Shown here in pieces: positions 43,423 to 52,472 of a stretch of DNA of 64,000 nucleotides. The stretch covers positions 4,186,001 to 4,250,000 of the forward strand of contig NZ_CP146232.1 of assembly GCF_037040815.1 (NCBI RefSeq), written 5' to 3'. A program made the position numbers and the translations under genes. This DNA is from Pararoseomonas sp. SCSIO 73927 (GTDB taxonomy: Bacteria > Pseudomonadota > Alphaproteobacteria > Acetobacterales > Acetobacteraceae). Under the pieces are notes generated by a model. It worked only from the letters and a program-made list of their open reading frames with translations. It was not told the DNA's origin and did no database searches. Positions within the stretch are counted from its first letter, which is position 1. Every line of letters starts with the position of its first letter.

Positions 43423-44768
43423 GTGCGGTCGCCTCCGGAGAGATTGATGGAAGAGCCGCCGCCGTGGCTGTCGCCCGATCGGATCGCGTGTGCCGCGAGC
43501 GTGACGCCGTGGCTCATGGTCTGCCCACGTCGCATGCGCTGCGCCCAAGCCGGCGGGCTGGCGGCAGAGCCTGTGGCCGCCGGTGCGGCCGAACCGGCAT
43601 CATTCGCGACCGTTCCCATGCTCGAGGAACCGCCGGTGGCTCCGAAGCCGCTTTTGACGCCGTCGGCGAAGCTCGAGCGAACGCTTTGCGCGGCCCGGCG
43701 CAGCGGAGAGGCTGCCGCGCCGCCGGCCGCTCGTGCGACGCCGCCGAGGCCCGACGCGACGCCGGCGGCGCCCGACTGGCCGAGGGAACCGAGACTGTAG
43801 GCAGCAGAGGCGGCTCCCGCCGCGGTGGCTCCACCGCGCACGGCGGCGGCGCCGCCGGAAATGGCGCTCGCGCCACCGCGCAAGGCGAGCCCGGCCGCGC
43901 CGCCGGCAGCCATGGCTGCGCCGCCCGCGACGAGGCCGGTGCCGATGGCGGAGCCTGCGCCGAGTTGCGGGCCGCCGGAAACGATGCCGTTGGCGATACC
44001 CGGACCAAAGATGCCGAGACCGAGAAGCGACAGCGCCGCCAACACGACGGCCATCGCGTCGTCGATGGTCGGTGGCTGACCGCCGAATCCTGCCGTGAAC
44101 TGACTGAACAGAGTCGAGCCGATGCCGATGATGACGGCGAGCACCAGTACCTTGATCCCTGACGAGATGACGTTTCCCAGCACGCGCTCGGCCATGAAGG
44201 CGGTCTTCCCGAACAGGCCGAACGGGATCAGGACAAAGCCGGCCAGGGTGGTCAGCTTGAATTCGATCAGCGTGATGAAGAGCTGGATGGCCAGGATGAA
44301 GAAGGCGAGCAGCACCAGCGCCCAGGCGAAGAGCAGGCAGGCGATCTGGATGAAGTTTTCGAAGAAGGCGATCCAGCCCATCAGGTTTGAGATGGATTCG
44401 AGCAGCGGCCTCGCCGCATCGAGACCCGTCTGCGCGACCCGGCCCGGGCGCATCAGGTCCTGGATGGAAAACCCGGTGCCGGACGCCTGAAGTCCGAGGC
44501 CGGCGAAGCTTTCGAAGACGATCCGCGCGAGGTTGTTCCAGTTGCCGATGATGTAGGCAAAGACGCCCACAAACAGCGTCTTCTTCACAAGGCGTGCGAT
44601 GATGTCGTCGTCCGCGCCCCAGCTCCAGAACAGGGCGGCCAGCGTGACGTCGATGACGATCAGCGTCGTCGCGATGAACGCCACCTCGCCGCCGAGCAGG
44701 CCGAATCCGCTGTCGATGTAGGAGGTGAAGACCCCGAGGAAATTGTCGATGACGCCGCTGCCGCCCAT
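43419..44768 (-). CDS. trbL: TrbL/VirB6-type polytopic membrane protein
   Basis: 449 residues. Six or more TM segments in the N-terminal two-thirds (FIATTLIVIDVTLAALFWSWG, FVGVFAYIIGNWNNLARIVFESFAGLGLQASG, LFAWALVLLAFFILAIQLFITLIEF), then a long Gly/Ala-rich, Ser-rich tail (AGGAAMAAGGAAGLALRGG ...), as usual for TrbL. Inner-membrane channel component of the mating pair apparatus. Confidence 0.94.
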   Translation of the reverse strand: MGGSGVIDNFLGVFTSYIDSGFGLLGGEVAFIATTLIVIDVTLAALFWSWGADDDIIARLVKKTLFVGVFAYIIGNWNNLARIVFESFAGLGLQASGTGFSIQDLMRPGRVAQTGLDAARPLLESISNLMGWIAFFENFIQIACLLFAWALVLLAFFILAIQLFITLIEFKLTTLAGFVLIPFGLFGKTAFMAERVLGNVISSGIKVLVLAVIIGIGSTLFSQFTAGFGGQPPTIDDAMAVVLAALSLLGLGIFGPGIANGIVSGGPQLGAGSAIGTGLVAGGAAMAAGGAAGLALRGGASAISGGAAAVRGGATAAGAASAAYSLGSLGQSGAAGVASGLGGVARAAGGAAASPLRRAAQSVRSSFADGVKSGFGATGGSSSMGTVANDAGSAAPAATGSAASPPAWAQRMRRGQTMSHGVTLAAHAIRSGDSHGGGSSINLSGGDRT

Positions 44769-44771
44769 GGC

Positions 44772-45053
44772 TCACCGCCCTTCGTCGGCGCGTCGCGGCG
44801 CGGTGCGGGTGCCAAGGAAACGGTCGCGGGTTTCGGCCCAGATGCGCAGACACTCGCCGTCCCTTGCGGCGGCTTCCCCCATCTGCTGGCACCGACGCTG
44901 GCCCTCGCGCAGCGGGTCCGGCGCCTCCTCAAGCACGGGCGTCGGCCGAGCCGCTGGCCTTTCCTCTTTCCGGGTCATCTCGATCGCCGTTGCCGTGATT
45001 GCGACGGAGACGAAGATGATTGCGCCCACGCGGGCCAGCGTCTTGCCGTCCAT
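44772..45053 (-). CDS. trbK: TrbK-like putative entry-exclusion protein
   Basis: 93 residues. One N-terminal TM (VGAIIFVSVAITATAIEMT), then a short soluble tail with two Cys (RRCQQMGEAAARDGECLRIWAETRDRFLGT), the layout of 'TrbK-alt' proteins between trbJ and trbL. Predicted to limit redundant transfer between donor cells. Assigned by position and architecture. Confidence 0.8.
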   Translation of the reverse strand: MDGKTLARVGAIIFVSVAITATAIEMTRKEERPAARPTPVLEEAPDPLREGQRRCQQMGEAAARDGECLRIWAETRDRFLGTRTAPRRADEGR

Positions 45054-45063
45054 CCTGCTGTCC

Positions 45064-45825
45064 TCAGTTGCCGTTCGGGAACATCCGGGCGTTGCCGGGC
45101 TGATAGCCGGAGCCGGGCGTCAGGAACCGGCGGCGCTGTTCACGGCCTTGTTCGGCGGCTGCGGCGCGCTCGGCATCGACAAGCGCCTGCGCTCGGCCGT
45201 TCGCAGCGACCACAGCGACCAGGTCTGCGAGTTGCTGCGCCTGCAATGCGAGCAACTGGTTGCCGGCCTGGGTTGCCTGAAGCGCGCCGGTCGCACCCTG
45301 GCTCTGCCCGACCAGAGCCGCCATCTCGGCGCGGTTGGTGTCGATGTTGCCGACGACACCGGCCTGCACGCGCAGCGCGTCCTGAAGGCCGCCGACCGTG
45401 TTCTGCCAGCGCGATCGTGCATCGGAGACGAGACGCTGATCCGAAGTGGACAGCGAGATGTTGCTGTACTGGCTCTGAAAGGCTTGGTCGATCTGCTGCA
45501 CGTCGAAGGCGATGCGCTGTGCCTGACCCAGAAGCGCTTGCGTGCGCTGCACCGATTGCTGGAGCTGCTGAAGCGAGGAGTAGGGCAGGCTCGCGAGATT
45601 GCGGGCCTGGTTGATCAGCATCTGCGCTTCGTTCTGGAGGCTCTGGATCTGGTTGTTGATCTGCTCGAGCGCCCGCGCGGCCGATAGGACATTCTGGACG
45701 TAGTTGGTCGGATCATAAACGACCCACTGCGCCGCTGCCGGGGTGACGAACACGGGCGATAAGGCGACGGGCAGCGACAGGATGGTTGCGGCGAACAGCG
45801 CCGCGCGAGAGCGTCGGATCATCAT
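45064..45825 (-). CDS. trbJ: TrbJ/VirB5-type conjugal transfer protein
   Basis: 253 residues from the ATG at 45825 (MMIRRSRAALFAATILSLPVALSPVFVTPAAAQ, signal peptide). TrbJ hallmark QWVVYDPTNYVQNVLSAARALEQINNQIQSLQNEAQMLINQARNLASLPYSSLQQLQQSVQRTQALLGQAQ, a long alpha-helical coiled protein. Probably a minor pilus or periplasmic component. The start codon overlaps the trbE stop. Confidence 0.95.
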   Translation of the reverse strand: MMIRRSRAALFAATILSLPVALSPVFVTPAAAQWVVYDPTNYVQNVLSAARALEQINNQIQSLQNEAQMLINQARNLASLPYSSLQQLQQSVQRTQALLGQAQRIAFDVQQIDQAFQSQYSNISLSTSDQRLVSDARSRWQNTVGGLQDALRVQAGVVGNIDTNRAEMAALVGQSQGATGALQATQAGNQLLALQAQQLADLVAVVAANGRAQALVDAERAAAAEQGREQRRRFLTPGSGYQPGNARMFPNGN

Positions 45826-48260
45826 GGCTTGGGCTCCAGGTTGGCGAGATCGGGAATGAGGTCGGCGGCCCATCCGACATCGCGGGCGCGCAGCCAGGCG
45901 GACAGGAAGCCGTCGCGGCCATGCTCGGCGAGGATCGCCTCGATGGCGGCCTGATCAGTTTTCGAGGATGCCGCGCAGAGCGCGAGGGCGACTTCGGAGA
46001 GCCCCAGCTCGAACAGCCGGTTGCCGCGCCGCGACTGGCAGTAATAGTCGCGCTTGGGTGTGGCCCGGCTGAGGATCTCGATCTGGCGGTCGTTCAAGCC
46101 GAAGCGCCGGTAGATGGCGGTGATCTGCGGTTCGATCGCGCGTTCGTTCGGCAGCAAAAGGCGCGTCTGGCAGCTTTCGATGATGGCCGGAGCGATCGCG
46201 CTCCCATCGATGTCAGCCAGCGATTGCGTGGCGAAGACGACGGACGCGTTCTTCTTGCGCAGCGTCTTCAGCCATTCGCGCAGTTGCGCCGAGAAGCCTT
46301 CATCGTCGAGCGCGAGCCAGCCTTCGTCGACGATCAGGAGCGTGGGCCGTCCATCCAGACGGTCGCCGATCCGATGGAAGAGATAGGCGAGGACCGCCGG
46401 CGCCGCGCCGCCGCCGATCAGCCCCTCGGTTTCAAAGGCCTGGACCGCAGCTTCCCCTAGCTGCTCGCCTTCGGCGTCCAGCAGCCGTCCGTATGCACCG
46501 CCCACGCAAAAGGGTCGCAGCGCCTGTTTGAGATCATTCGACTGGAGGAGGACGGCGAGGCCCGTCAGCGTGCGCTCAGGGACCGGCGCGGACGCCAGCG
46601 AGGTCAGCGCCGTCCAGAGATGTTCTTTCACCTCCGGCGTGATCGTGACGCCCTCGCGGGCAAGGATGGCGGCAATCCAGTCGGCTGCCCAGCCACGCTC
46701 ATGGGTTTCGTGAACGCGTGCGAGTGGCTGGAGGGAGACCGACGACGCGGCGCCTTCCGTCAGGCTGCCGCCGAGGTCGTGCCAATCGCCTCCCATGGCG
46801 AGCGCGGCTGCGCGGATCGAGCCGCCAAAGTCGAAGGCGAAGACTTGGGCACCCGGATAGCGCCGGAACTGAAGCGCGATAAGCGCGAGCAGGACGGACT
46901 TGCCCGCGCCGGTCGGTCCGACGACCAGTGTGTGGCCGACGTCGCCGACATGCAGCGAAAAGCGAAACGGCGTGCTGCCCTCCGTCTTGCCATAAAGCAG
47001 GGGCGGCGCACCAAAATGCTCGTCCCCTTCCGGCCCGGCCCAGACTGCGGAGAGCGGAATCATGTGGGCGAGGTTCAGGGTGGAGATCGGTGGCTGGCGG
47101 ACGTTGGCGTAGACATGGCCGGGCAGCGAACCGAGCCAGGCATCGACGGCATTGATGGTCTCGGACATCGCGGTGAAGTCGCGGCCCTGGATCACCTTTT
47201 CCACGAGGCGCAACTTCTCGTCGGCGGTGCGCGGATCGGCATCCCAAACGGTGACCGTGGCGGTCACATAGGCCTGACCGGCATAGTCGGCCCCAAGCTC
47301 CTGCAGGGCCATATCGGCATCGGCGGCCTTGTTCGCAGCGTCAGTATCGACGAGCGCGGATGCCTCGTTGGTCATCACCTCCTTCAGGATCGCGGCGATC
47401 GACTTGCGCTTGGCGAACCACTGCCGCCGGATGCGCGTCAGCAACTTCGTGGCGTCCGTCTTGTCGAGGAGGATCGCCCGCGTGGACCAGCGGTAGGGAA
47501 AGGCGAGCCGGTTGAGATCGTCGAGAATCCCTGGCGTCGTCGCGGTTGGAAAGCCGTTGATCGTCAGCACGCGCAGATGAGCGGCGCCGAGCCGCGGCTC
47601 GAGGCCGCCGGTCAGCGGCTCATCGGCGAGCAGCGCATCGAGGTAGATCGGTGTTTCGGGCACGCGGACGCGGTGGCGCTTCGTCGAGACAGTCGAGTGC
47701 AGGTAGGTCAGGGTCTCGCCGTCATCGAGCCACCGGCATTCCGGCATGAACCCGTCGACGAGCTGGAGGACGCGGTTTGTGCGGTCAATGAAGGCCGCGA
47801 GGGCTTCATGGGGATCAACGCCGGACTGTTGGCGACCCTCGTAGAGCCAGGTTTCCGCCCGCGCGGCGTCCTCGGCAGGCGGGAGATAGAGAAAGGTCAA
47901 GAAGTAGCTCGACTCGTAATGCGCGTCCGCTTCCTCGAAGTCGGCCTTGCGCTCCGCATCAACGAGGGCGGAGGCGGCGTCCGCGAAGCGGCTTGCCGGA
48001 TAGGAGGCGGCTTCGTGGCGCTGCGCTTCGACGAAGATCGCCCAGCCCGAGCCCAGACGCCGGAAGGCGTTGTTGAGGCGACTGGCGACGGCCACCAGTT
48101 CAGCGGCCACAGCTGAGTCGAGATCGGGACCACGAAAGCGCGCGGTGCGCTGGAAGCTGCCATCCTTGTTGAGCACGACCCCTTCGCCGACCAGCGCCGC
48201 CCAGGGCAGGAAATCTGCAAGGCGGGTCGCGGTTCGGCGATATTCGGCGAGGTTCATCAT
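45822..48260 (-). CDS. trbE: TrbE/VirB4-type conjugal transfer ATPase
   Basis: 812 residues. N-terminal CagE/TrbE/VirB domain (LADFLPWAALVGEGVVLNKDGSFQRTARFRGPD...). Walker A GHTLVVGPTGAGKSVLLALIALQFRRYPGAQVFAFDFGGSIRAA. Walker B LLIVDEGWLALDDEGF, and FATQSLADIDGSAIAPAIIESCQTRLLLPNERA. Cytoplasmic motor that powers pilus assembly. Largest gene of the trb operon. Confidence 0.96.
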   Translation of the reverse strand: MMNLAEYRRTATRLADFLPWAALVGEGVVLNKDGSFQRTARFRGPDLDSAVAAELVAVASRLNNAFRRLGSGWAIFVEAQRHEAASYPASRFADAASALVDAERKADFEEADAHYESSYFLTFLYLPPAEDAARAETWLYEGRQQSGVDPHEALAAFIDRTNRVLQLVDGFMPECRWLDDGETLTYLHSTVSTKRHRVRVPETPIYLDALLADEPLTGGLEPRLGAAHLRVLTINGFPTATTPGILDDLNRLAFPYRWSTRAILLDKTDATKLLTRIRRQWFAKRKSIAAILKEVMTNEASALVDTDAANKAADADMALQELGADYAGQAYVTATVTVWDADPRTADEKLRLVEKVIQGRDFTAMSETINAVDAWLGSLPGHVYANVRQPPISTLNLAHMIPLSAVWAGPEGDEHFGAPPLLYGKTEGSTPFRFSLHVGDVGHTLVVGPTGAGKSVLLALIALQFRRYPGAQVFAFDFGGSIRAAALAMGGDWHDLGGSLTEGAASSVSLQPLARVHETHERGWAADWIAAILAREGVTITPEVKEHLWTALTSLASAPVPERTLTGLAVLLQSNDLKQALRPFCVGGAYGRLLDAEGEQLGEAAVQAFETEGLIGGGAAPAVLAYLFHRIGDRLDGRPTLLIVDEGWLALDDEGFSAQLREWLKTLRKKNASVVFATQSLADIDGSAIAPAIIESCQTRLLLPNERAIEPQITAIYRRFGLNDRQIEILSRATPKRDYYCQSRRGNRLFELGLSEVALALCAASSKTDQAAIEAILAEHGRDGFLSAWLRARDVGWAADLIPDLANLEPKP

Positions 48261-48269
48261 GGCCGCGCC

Positions 48270-48551
48270 TCAGACCGAGAGATGGCCCGGAATGCGCAGA
48301 TGCCGGCGGCCCACTTCGACAAAAAGCGGATCGCGCTTTGCTGCCCAAACGGCGGCGAAATGGCCGATCGCCCAGATGAGGAGACCGACCAGCCATAGCC
48401 GCAATCCGAGACCGACAGCGCCGGCGAGTGTGCCGTTCATGATGGCGATGCTGCGCGGTGCGCCGCCCAGCAGAATATGCTCGGTCAGCGCGCGGTGGAC
48501 CGGAACCGAGAAGCCCGCGACCTCATCGGGATGATGCAGGAGGCCCGTCAT
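48270..48551 (-). CDS. trbD: TrbD/VirB3-type inner-membrane protein
   Basis: 93 residues. VPVHRALTEHILLGGAPRSIAIMNGTLAGAVGLGLRLWLVGLLIWAIGHFAAVWAAKRDPLFVEVGRRHLRIPGHL is the complete TrbD pattern with two closely spaced helices. The ATG overlaps the trbC stop codon region. Works with TrbE. Confidence 0.95.
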   Translation of the reverse strand: MTGLLHHPDEVAGFSVPVHRALTEHILLGGAPRSIAIMNGTLAGAVGLGLRLWLVGLLIWAIGHFAAVWAAKRDPLFVEVGRRHLRIPGHLSV

Positions 48552-48883
48552 CAGACGAGCGCCCCGCCGCCGAACGAGAAGAACGACAGGAAGAAGCTGG
48601 ACGCCGCGAAGGCGATCGACAGGCCGAAGACGATCTGGATGAGGCGCCGAAATCCTCCGCTCGTGTCGCCGAACGCCAGCGTCAGGCCGGTGACGATGAT
48701 GATGATCACCGCGATGATCTTGGCGACCGGCCCCTCGATCGACTGGAGGATGGACTGCAGCGGCGCTTCCCAGGGCATCGAGGAGCCGGATGCGTGGGCG
48801 GCGGGCGCCAGAAGAAAGCTCAGGGTCAGCGCCGTGGCGGCGGTTGCGAGGCGCTGATGGCCGCGCGCAATGTGTCGGATCAT
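48551..48883 (-). CDS. trbC: TrbC/VirB2-type pilin
   Basis: 110 residues. Signal-like N-terminus ([33 protein letters not shown]), then MPWEAPLQSILQSIEGPVAKIIAVIIIIVTGLTLAFGDTSGGFRRLIQIVFGLSIAFAASSFFLSFF, the two-helix VirB2 prepilin. TraF, encoded at 58082-58627, is the likely maturation peptidase. Confidence 0.95.
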   Translation of the reverse strand: MIRHIARGHQRLATAATALTLSFLLAPAAHASGSSMPWEAPLQSILQSIEGPVAKIIAVIIIIVTGLTLAFGDTSGGFRRLIQIVFGLSIAFAASSFFLSFFSFGGGALV

Positions 48884-49869
48884 GCGGGTTCTCCTTGTGG
48901 GTCGGGAGGCTGGGTTGCGGGGGAAAGGTGGTAGTCGGTGTCCGTCCCGAGCCCTTCGACGCGGGCGAGTTCGGCGAGACGCCGCGCAGCGCCGCGGCCG
49001 GAGAGCACGGCCACCAGATCGATGGTCTCGGCGATCAGCGCCCGCGGGACGGTGACGACAGCTTCCTGGATGAGCTGCTCGAGGCGGCGCAGCGCGCCGA
49101 GCGCGCTGCCCGCGTGGATCGTGCCGATCCCGCCGGGATGGCCGGTGCCCCAGGCCTTCAGGAGATCGAGCGCCTCAGCCCCACGCACCTCGCCGATCGG
49201 GATCCGATCCGGCCGCAGCCGCAGCGAGGAACGCACCAGGTCGGACAGGGTCGCGACGCCGTCCTTGGTGCGCATGGCGATGATGTTCTGCGCCCGGCAT
49301 TGCAGCTCGCGGGTGTCTTCGATGACGATGACGCGGTCGGTTGTCTTCGCGACCTCGGCCAGCAGGGCATTGGTCAGCGTGGTCTTGCCGGTGCTGGTTC
49401 CGCCGGCGACGAGGATGTTGGCGCGCGCTGCGACCGCCTGCCGGAGGATGGCAGCCTGGTCGGCCGTCATGATGCCCGCGGCGACATAGTCGTCGAGCGT
49501 GAAGACGGCGACGGCAGGCTTGCGAATCGCAAAGACCGGAGCCGTCACGACCGGCGGCAGCAGGCCTTCGAAGCGCTCGCCGGTTTCGGGAAGCTCGGCC
49601 GAGACGCGCGGGCGACGGTCATGCACCTCGGCGCCGACATGATGGGCGACGAGGCGGACGATGCGTTCGCCATCGGCCGCCGAAAGCCGTTCCCCCGTAT
49701 CGGACAGGCCGTCAGAGTGCCGGTCGACCCAGAGCCGCCCATCGGGGTTGAGCATGACCTCGACGATCGCGGGGTCTTCCAGGAATCGGGCGACAGCAGG
49801 ACCCAGCGCGGTGCGCAGCATGCGTGCGCCGCGTGAAGCTGCTTCCGATCGCTGATGGTTGACCGCCAC
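48880..49869 (-). CDS. trbB: TrbB/VirB11-type ATPase
   Basis: 330 residues from the GTG at 49869, with GGGGACGAC just upstream; the frame is open further but unsupported. N-terminal sensor [46 protein letters not shown]. Walker [25 protein letters not shown]. Asp box [12 protein letters not shown], Walker B region [39 protein letters not shown]. Hexameric traffic ATPase and first gene of the trb operon. Confidence 0.95.
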   Translation of the reverse strand: MAVNHQRSEAASRGARMLRTALGPAVARFLEDPAIVEVMLNPDGRLWVDRHSDGLSDTGERLSAADGERIVRLVAHHVGAEVHDRRPRVSAELPETGERFEGLLPPVVTAPVFAIRKPAVAVFTLDDYVAAGIMTADQAAILRQAVAARANILVAGGTSTGKTTLTNALLAEVAKTTDRVIVIEDTRELQCRAQNIIAMRTKDGVATLSDLVRSSLRLRPDRIPIGEVRGAEALDLLKAWGTGHPGGIGTIHAGSALGALRRLEQLIQEAVVTVPRALIAETIDLVAVLSGRGAARRLAELARVEGLGTDTDYHLSPATQPPDPQGEPA

Positions 49870-50053
49870 GTCGTCCCCGTTCGCTTGCGGGCCCGCGCGA
49901 CGCGCGGCCCTGGATCGGGGATGAGTAAGAAAGGCAGGAATTGGGGCGTTGCAACAACGCTCAGGGGGTCGTCGTACTGTGGCGAAGAAAGACAGGTAAT
50001 CGGCGGACCGGCGTCGAGCCACGGCAGCGTCTGAGGCTGCCGATCGGCTCGTT

Positions 50054-50167
50054 TTCCCGAGCGGGAATAATTCAGGCCCGGGAGCTACCCCGAGGCGCAG
50101 GATTTCCCGAGCGGGAAATTCTTATAGACATTCTTCAGAAATCCATGATACTTTCCCGTTCGGTAAA
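50054..50167 (+). promoter_or_regulatory. hipBA promoter with three TTCCCG-N2-CGGGAA operators
   Basis: TTCCCG-AG-CGGGAA at 50054-50067, TTTCCCG-AG-CGGGAAA at 50103-50118 and the imperfect TTTCCCG-TT-CGGTAAA at 50152-50167. Between the second and third lie TAGACA (50125-50130) and GATACT (50147-50152) with a 16 bp spacer, a plausible -35/-10 pair. The third operator covers the expected transcription start. The layout fits cooperative autorepression by the HipB homologue. Confidence 0.7.
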
Positions 50168-50171
50168 TATC

Positions 50172-50429
50172 ATGGTCAGACGCAACCTCACCACCGCCGA
50201 GATCGGCGACATCGTGCGAACCACCCGCAAGGCCGCTGGCCTGCGGCAGGACGAGCTTGCCGGCGCAGCTGGCGTCGGCCTGCGCTTCATCGTCGATCTC
50301 GAAGCGGGCAAGCCGACCGCGCAGATAGGCAAGACACTTCAGGTCCTGGCAGCGTTGGGCTGCTCGCTCGATATCACACCGCCGCCCGACACCAAAGGAG
50401 CGCGGCCAAAAGATCCTCAGAAGCCATGA
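50172..50429 (+). CDS. hipB: HipB-like antitoxin (XRE helix-turn-helix)
   Basis: 85 residues from the ATG at 50172 with almost no leader; an in-frame ATG at 50145 would add nine residues. IGDIVRTTRKAAGLRQDELAGAAGVGLRFIVDLEAGKPTAQIGKTLQVLAALGCSLDI is the HipB-type XRE fold. It should bind the three operators upstream and neutralise HipA. The stop overlaps the hipA start (ATGA). Confidence 0.9.
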   Translation: MVRRNLTTAEIGDIVRTTRKAAGLRQDELAGAAGVGLRFIVDLEAGKPTAQIGKTLQVLAALGCSLDITPPPDTKGARPKDPQKP

Positions 50430-51694
50430 CGCGCACCCTCGATATCTGGTGGGACGGGCGCCTGGTGGGCCAGCTGACGCAAGACAAGCATGGTGAACTC
50501 GGCTTCGCCTATGCGCCGGCTTGGCTCGACGACGAGGCGGCGCAGCCGTTGTCCGCTTCGCTGCCAAAGCGGGCGGAGCCGTTCAGTCGTCGCGAGTGCA
50601 GACCGTTTTTCGGCGGTCTCCTGCCAGAGGAAAGCCAGCGCGACGCGGCGGCTCAGGCACTCGGCGTGTCGCGCGCCAATGATTTCGCCCTTCTTGATCG
50701 CCTCGGCGGCGATGTGGCAGGTGCGCTCCAGCTTCTGCCGCCCGGCGAAGGTCCGACCGCTCCTGCCCCCGATCAACGGCCAACCCCGCTTGCAGATGCA
50801 GGCTTGATCCGGGTGCTGGACGCGCTGCCCGTCCGCCCATTGCTCGCGGGCGAGGAAGGCTTGCGGCTCTCTCTCGCTGGCGCCCAATCCAAGGTGCCGG
50901 TGGTTCTGGTGGATGGCGCGGTGGCGTTGCCTGCGCCGGGCCAGCCCACGACGCATATTCTGAAACCGCCGATATCGCGGTTCGCGGCGACGACCGAGAA
51001 CGAGGCGTTCGTGATGCGCCTTGCTGCCGCAATCGGTCTCGATGTCGCGCCGGTAGAAGCGCGCATCGTTCAGGATCGAACATTTCTGCTGGTCCAGCGC
51101 TATGACCGCGTCATTGGCAACGATGGCTTTGTGCGCCGGATCCATCAGGAGGATTTCTGCCAGGCGCTCGGGGTGCCACCGGAGACCAAATACGCGAGCG
51201 AAGGCGGCCCGACCTTCAAGGATTGCTTCGCGCTGCTTCGCCGCGTCGCCGCCAGGCCCGCTGTCGATGTGCTGAAGCTTCTCGATGCGGTGATCTTCAA
51301 TGCGATCGCCGGGAACGCCGACGCACACGGCAAGAATTTCTCGATCCTATATGACACAGAAGGCCCACGCATCGCCCCGCTGTATGATTTGCTTGCGACC
51401 GTTGCCTATCCCGATCTCTCACCGAAATTCGCCATGAAGATCGGAAAGCGAGGAACGCTAGCGGAACTGGACGCCAAGGGCTGGGCAGCGTTTGCGGCGG
51501 ACGCCGGCCTCGGCTTGCCGCTGATACGCAGGCGGGTCGCGGAGATCAGCAAAGGCGTTCGCGACAAGGCAACAGGCGTCGCGGCGGAGCTTTCGCGTGC
51601 CGAGTTAGACAGAACAGCTATTGAGCAGTTTGCCGATATGGTCCGCGACCGCGCCGAGCGCTGCGCTTTGACATTTGCGGGAACTGCTCGGTGA
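50426..51694 (+). CDS. hipA: HipA-like serine/threonine kinase toxin
   Basis: 422 residues. N-terminal couple_hipA domain (LDIWWDGRLVGQLTQDKHGELGFAYAPAWLDDEAAQPLSASLP... FFGGLLPEESQRDAAAQALGVSRANDFALLDRLGGDVAGAL). Core LSLAGAQSKVPVVLVDGAVALPAPGQPTTHILKPPISRFAATTENEAFVMRLAAAIGL. Catalytic IAGNADAHGKNFSILYDTEGPRIAPLYDLLATVAYP (Asp/Asn kinase residues present). HipA kinases phosphorylate glutamyl-tRNA synthetase in E. coli and cause growth arrest; the target here is unknown. It may stabilise the ICE as an addiction module. Confidence 0.93.
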   Translation: MTRTLDIWWDGRLVGQLTQDKHGELGFAYAPAWLDDEAAQPLSASLPKRAEPFSRRECRPFFGGLLPEESQRDAAAQALGVSRANDFALLDRLGGDVAGALQLLPPGEGPTAPAPDQRPTPLADAGLIRVLDALPVRPLLAGEEGLRLSLAGAQSKVPVVLVDGAVALPAPGQPTTHILKPPISRFAATTENEAFVMRLAAAIGLDVAPVEARIVQDRTFLLVQRYDRVIGNDGFVRRIHQEDFCQALGVPPETKYASEGGPTFKDCFALLRRVAARPAVDVLKLLDAVIFNAIAGNADAHGKNFSILYDTEGPRIAPLYDLLATVAYPDLSPKFAMKIGKRGTLAELDAKGWAAFAADAGLGLPLIRRRVAEISKGVRDKATGVAAELSRAELDRTAIEQFADMVRDRAERCALTFAGTAR

Positions 51695-51734
51695 CGCGTA
51701 CCTTTCAGCAGCGTTAATATAATCGCGAGGTAGT

Positions 51735-52430
51735 ATGAGAAAGATCTCCCCAGAAGCAGTCAGGGATGACTTTCGGCAGCAGTTGCAGGACCTCGCGGCA
51801 TTTCATCAGACCGGTTTCGCCGCGTTCACCACGGAGGCCGACCAGTCTACCCAAACCGAACGTAGTCTCTTGGCTGCTGCGGTCAGTTGGGAGGGGTTCG
51901 TGAGCGACATGTTCATCGCATATATCAACCGCGATGCAACTCGCTTCAAGCAGCATCTGACACAATCGTTTAATGATCACCTTGACACGGCAGCTAAGCC
52001 GCGTCGTGTTTTCGATTCATTTGGGAAGCTGGACTTCCCAAAGCATCTCAAGAAGGCTGATGTTCAGGCCTTAGCGGACAACGTCGGCAACAATATCACG
52101 TTTCCGAATTACGCGGAGCTCGAGCGGCGGGCGGGCATTTGGCTTATTCCTGCCCACGCCGCAAAGTTTAGTGGCCTGACCGCACAGCAAAAAGCAGTGA
52201 TCGACTCCGTAATTGCGCTTCGTAACCATATCGCTCACCGCAGTCAGCGATCGCTTGATGCGATGAACAACACGTTGGCGGCTGGCGCTTTATACCCTAC
52301 CGGTATCCAGCGCGGCCCGAACCGCTTCCACATGGTGGGTGCTTGGCTGAAGGCGAGGCCGGTTGGATCGCCGAACACGCGGTTTGATCTGGTCATGCGT
52401 ATTCTGGATTCAGTAGCTGCGACCTTCTAG
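51735..52430 (+). CDS. Hypothetical protein with HEPN-type RNase motif
   Basis: 231 residues, 40 bp after hipA. No close family recognised. Mostly helical, with ALRNHIAHRSQRSLDAMN giving the HEPN R-x4-H motif (Arg163, His168) and WEGFVSDMFIAYINRD in the N-terminal half, reminiscent of RiboL-PSP-HEPN proteins. HEPN proteins are often metal-independent RNases in defence and toxin systems. Codon use here is less GC-rich than in its neighbours (for example CGT and TTT codons), suggesting a recent acquisition as ICE cargo. No cognate antitoxin or MNT partner is adjacent. The function is inferred. Confidence 0.55.
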   Translation: MRKISPEAVRDDFRQQLQDLAAFHQTGFAAFTTEADQSTQTERSLLAAAVSWEGFVSDMFIAYINRDATRFKQHLTQSFNDHLDTAAKPRRVFDSFGKLDFPKHLKKADVQALADNVGNNITFPNYAELERRAGIWLIPAHAAKFSGLTAQQKAVIDSVIALRNHIAHRSQRSLDAMNNTLAAGALYPTGIQRGPNRFHMVGAWLKARPVGSPNTRFDLVMRILDSVAATF

Positions 52431-52472
52431 GTCCTATGGAATGGGGCGAATGTGCAGCTCCGAAAGTTGGCC

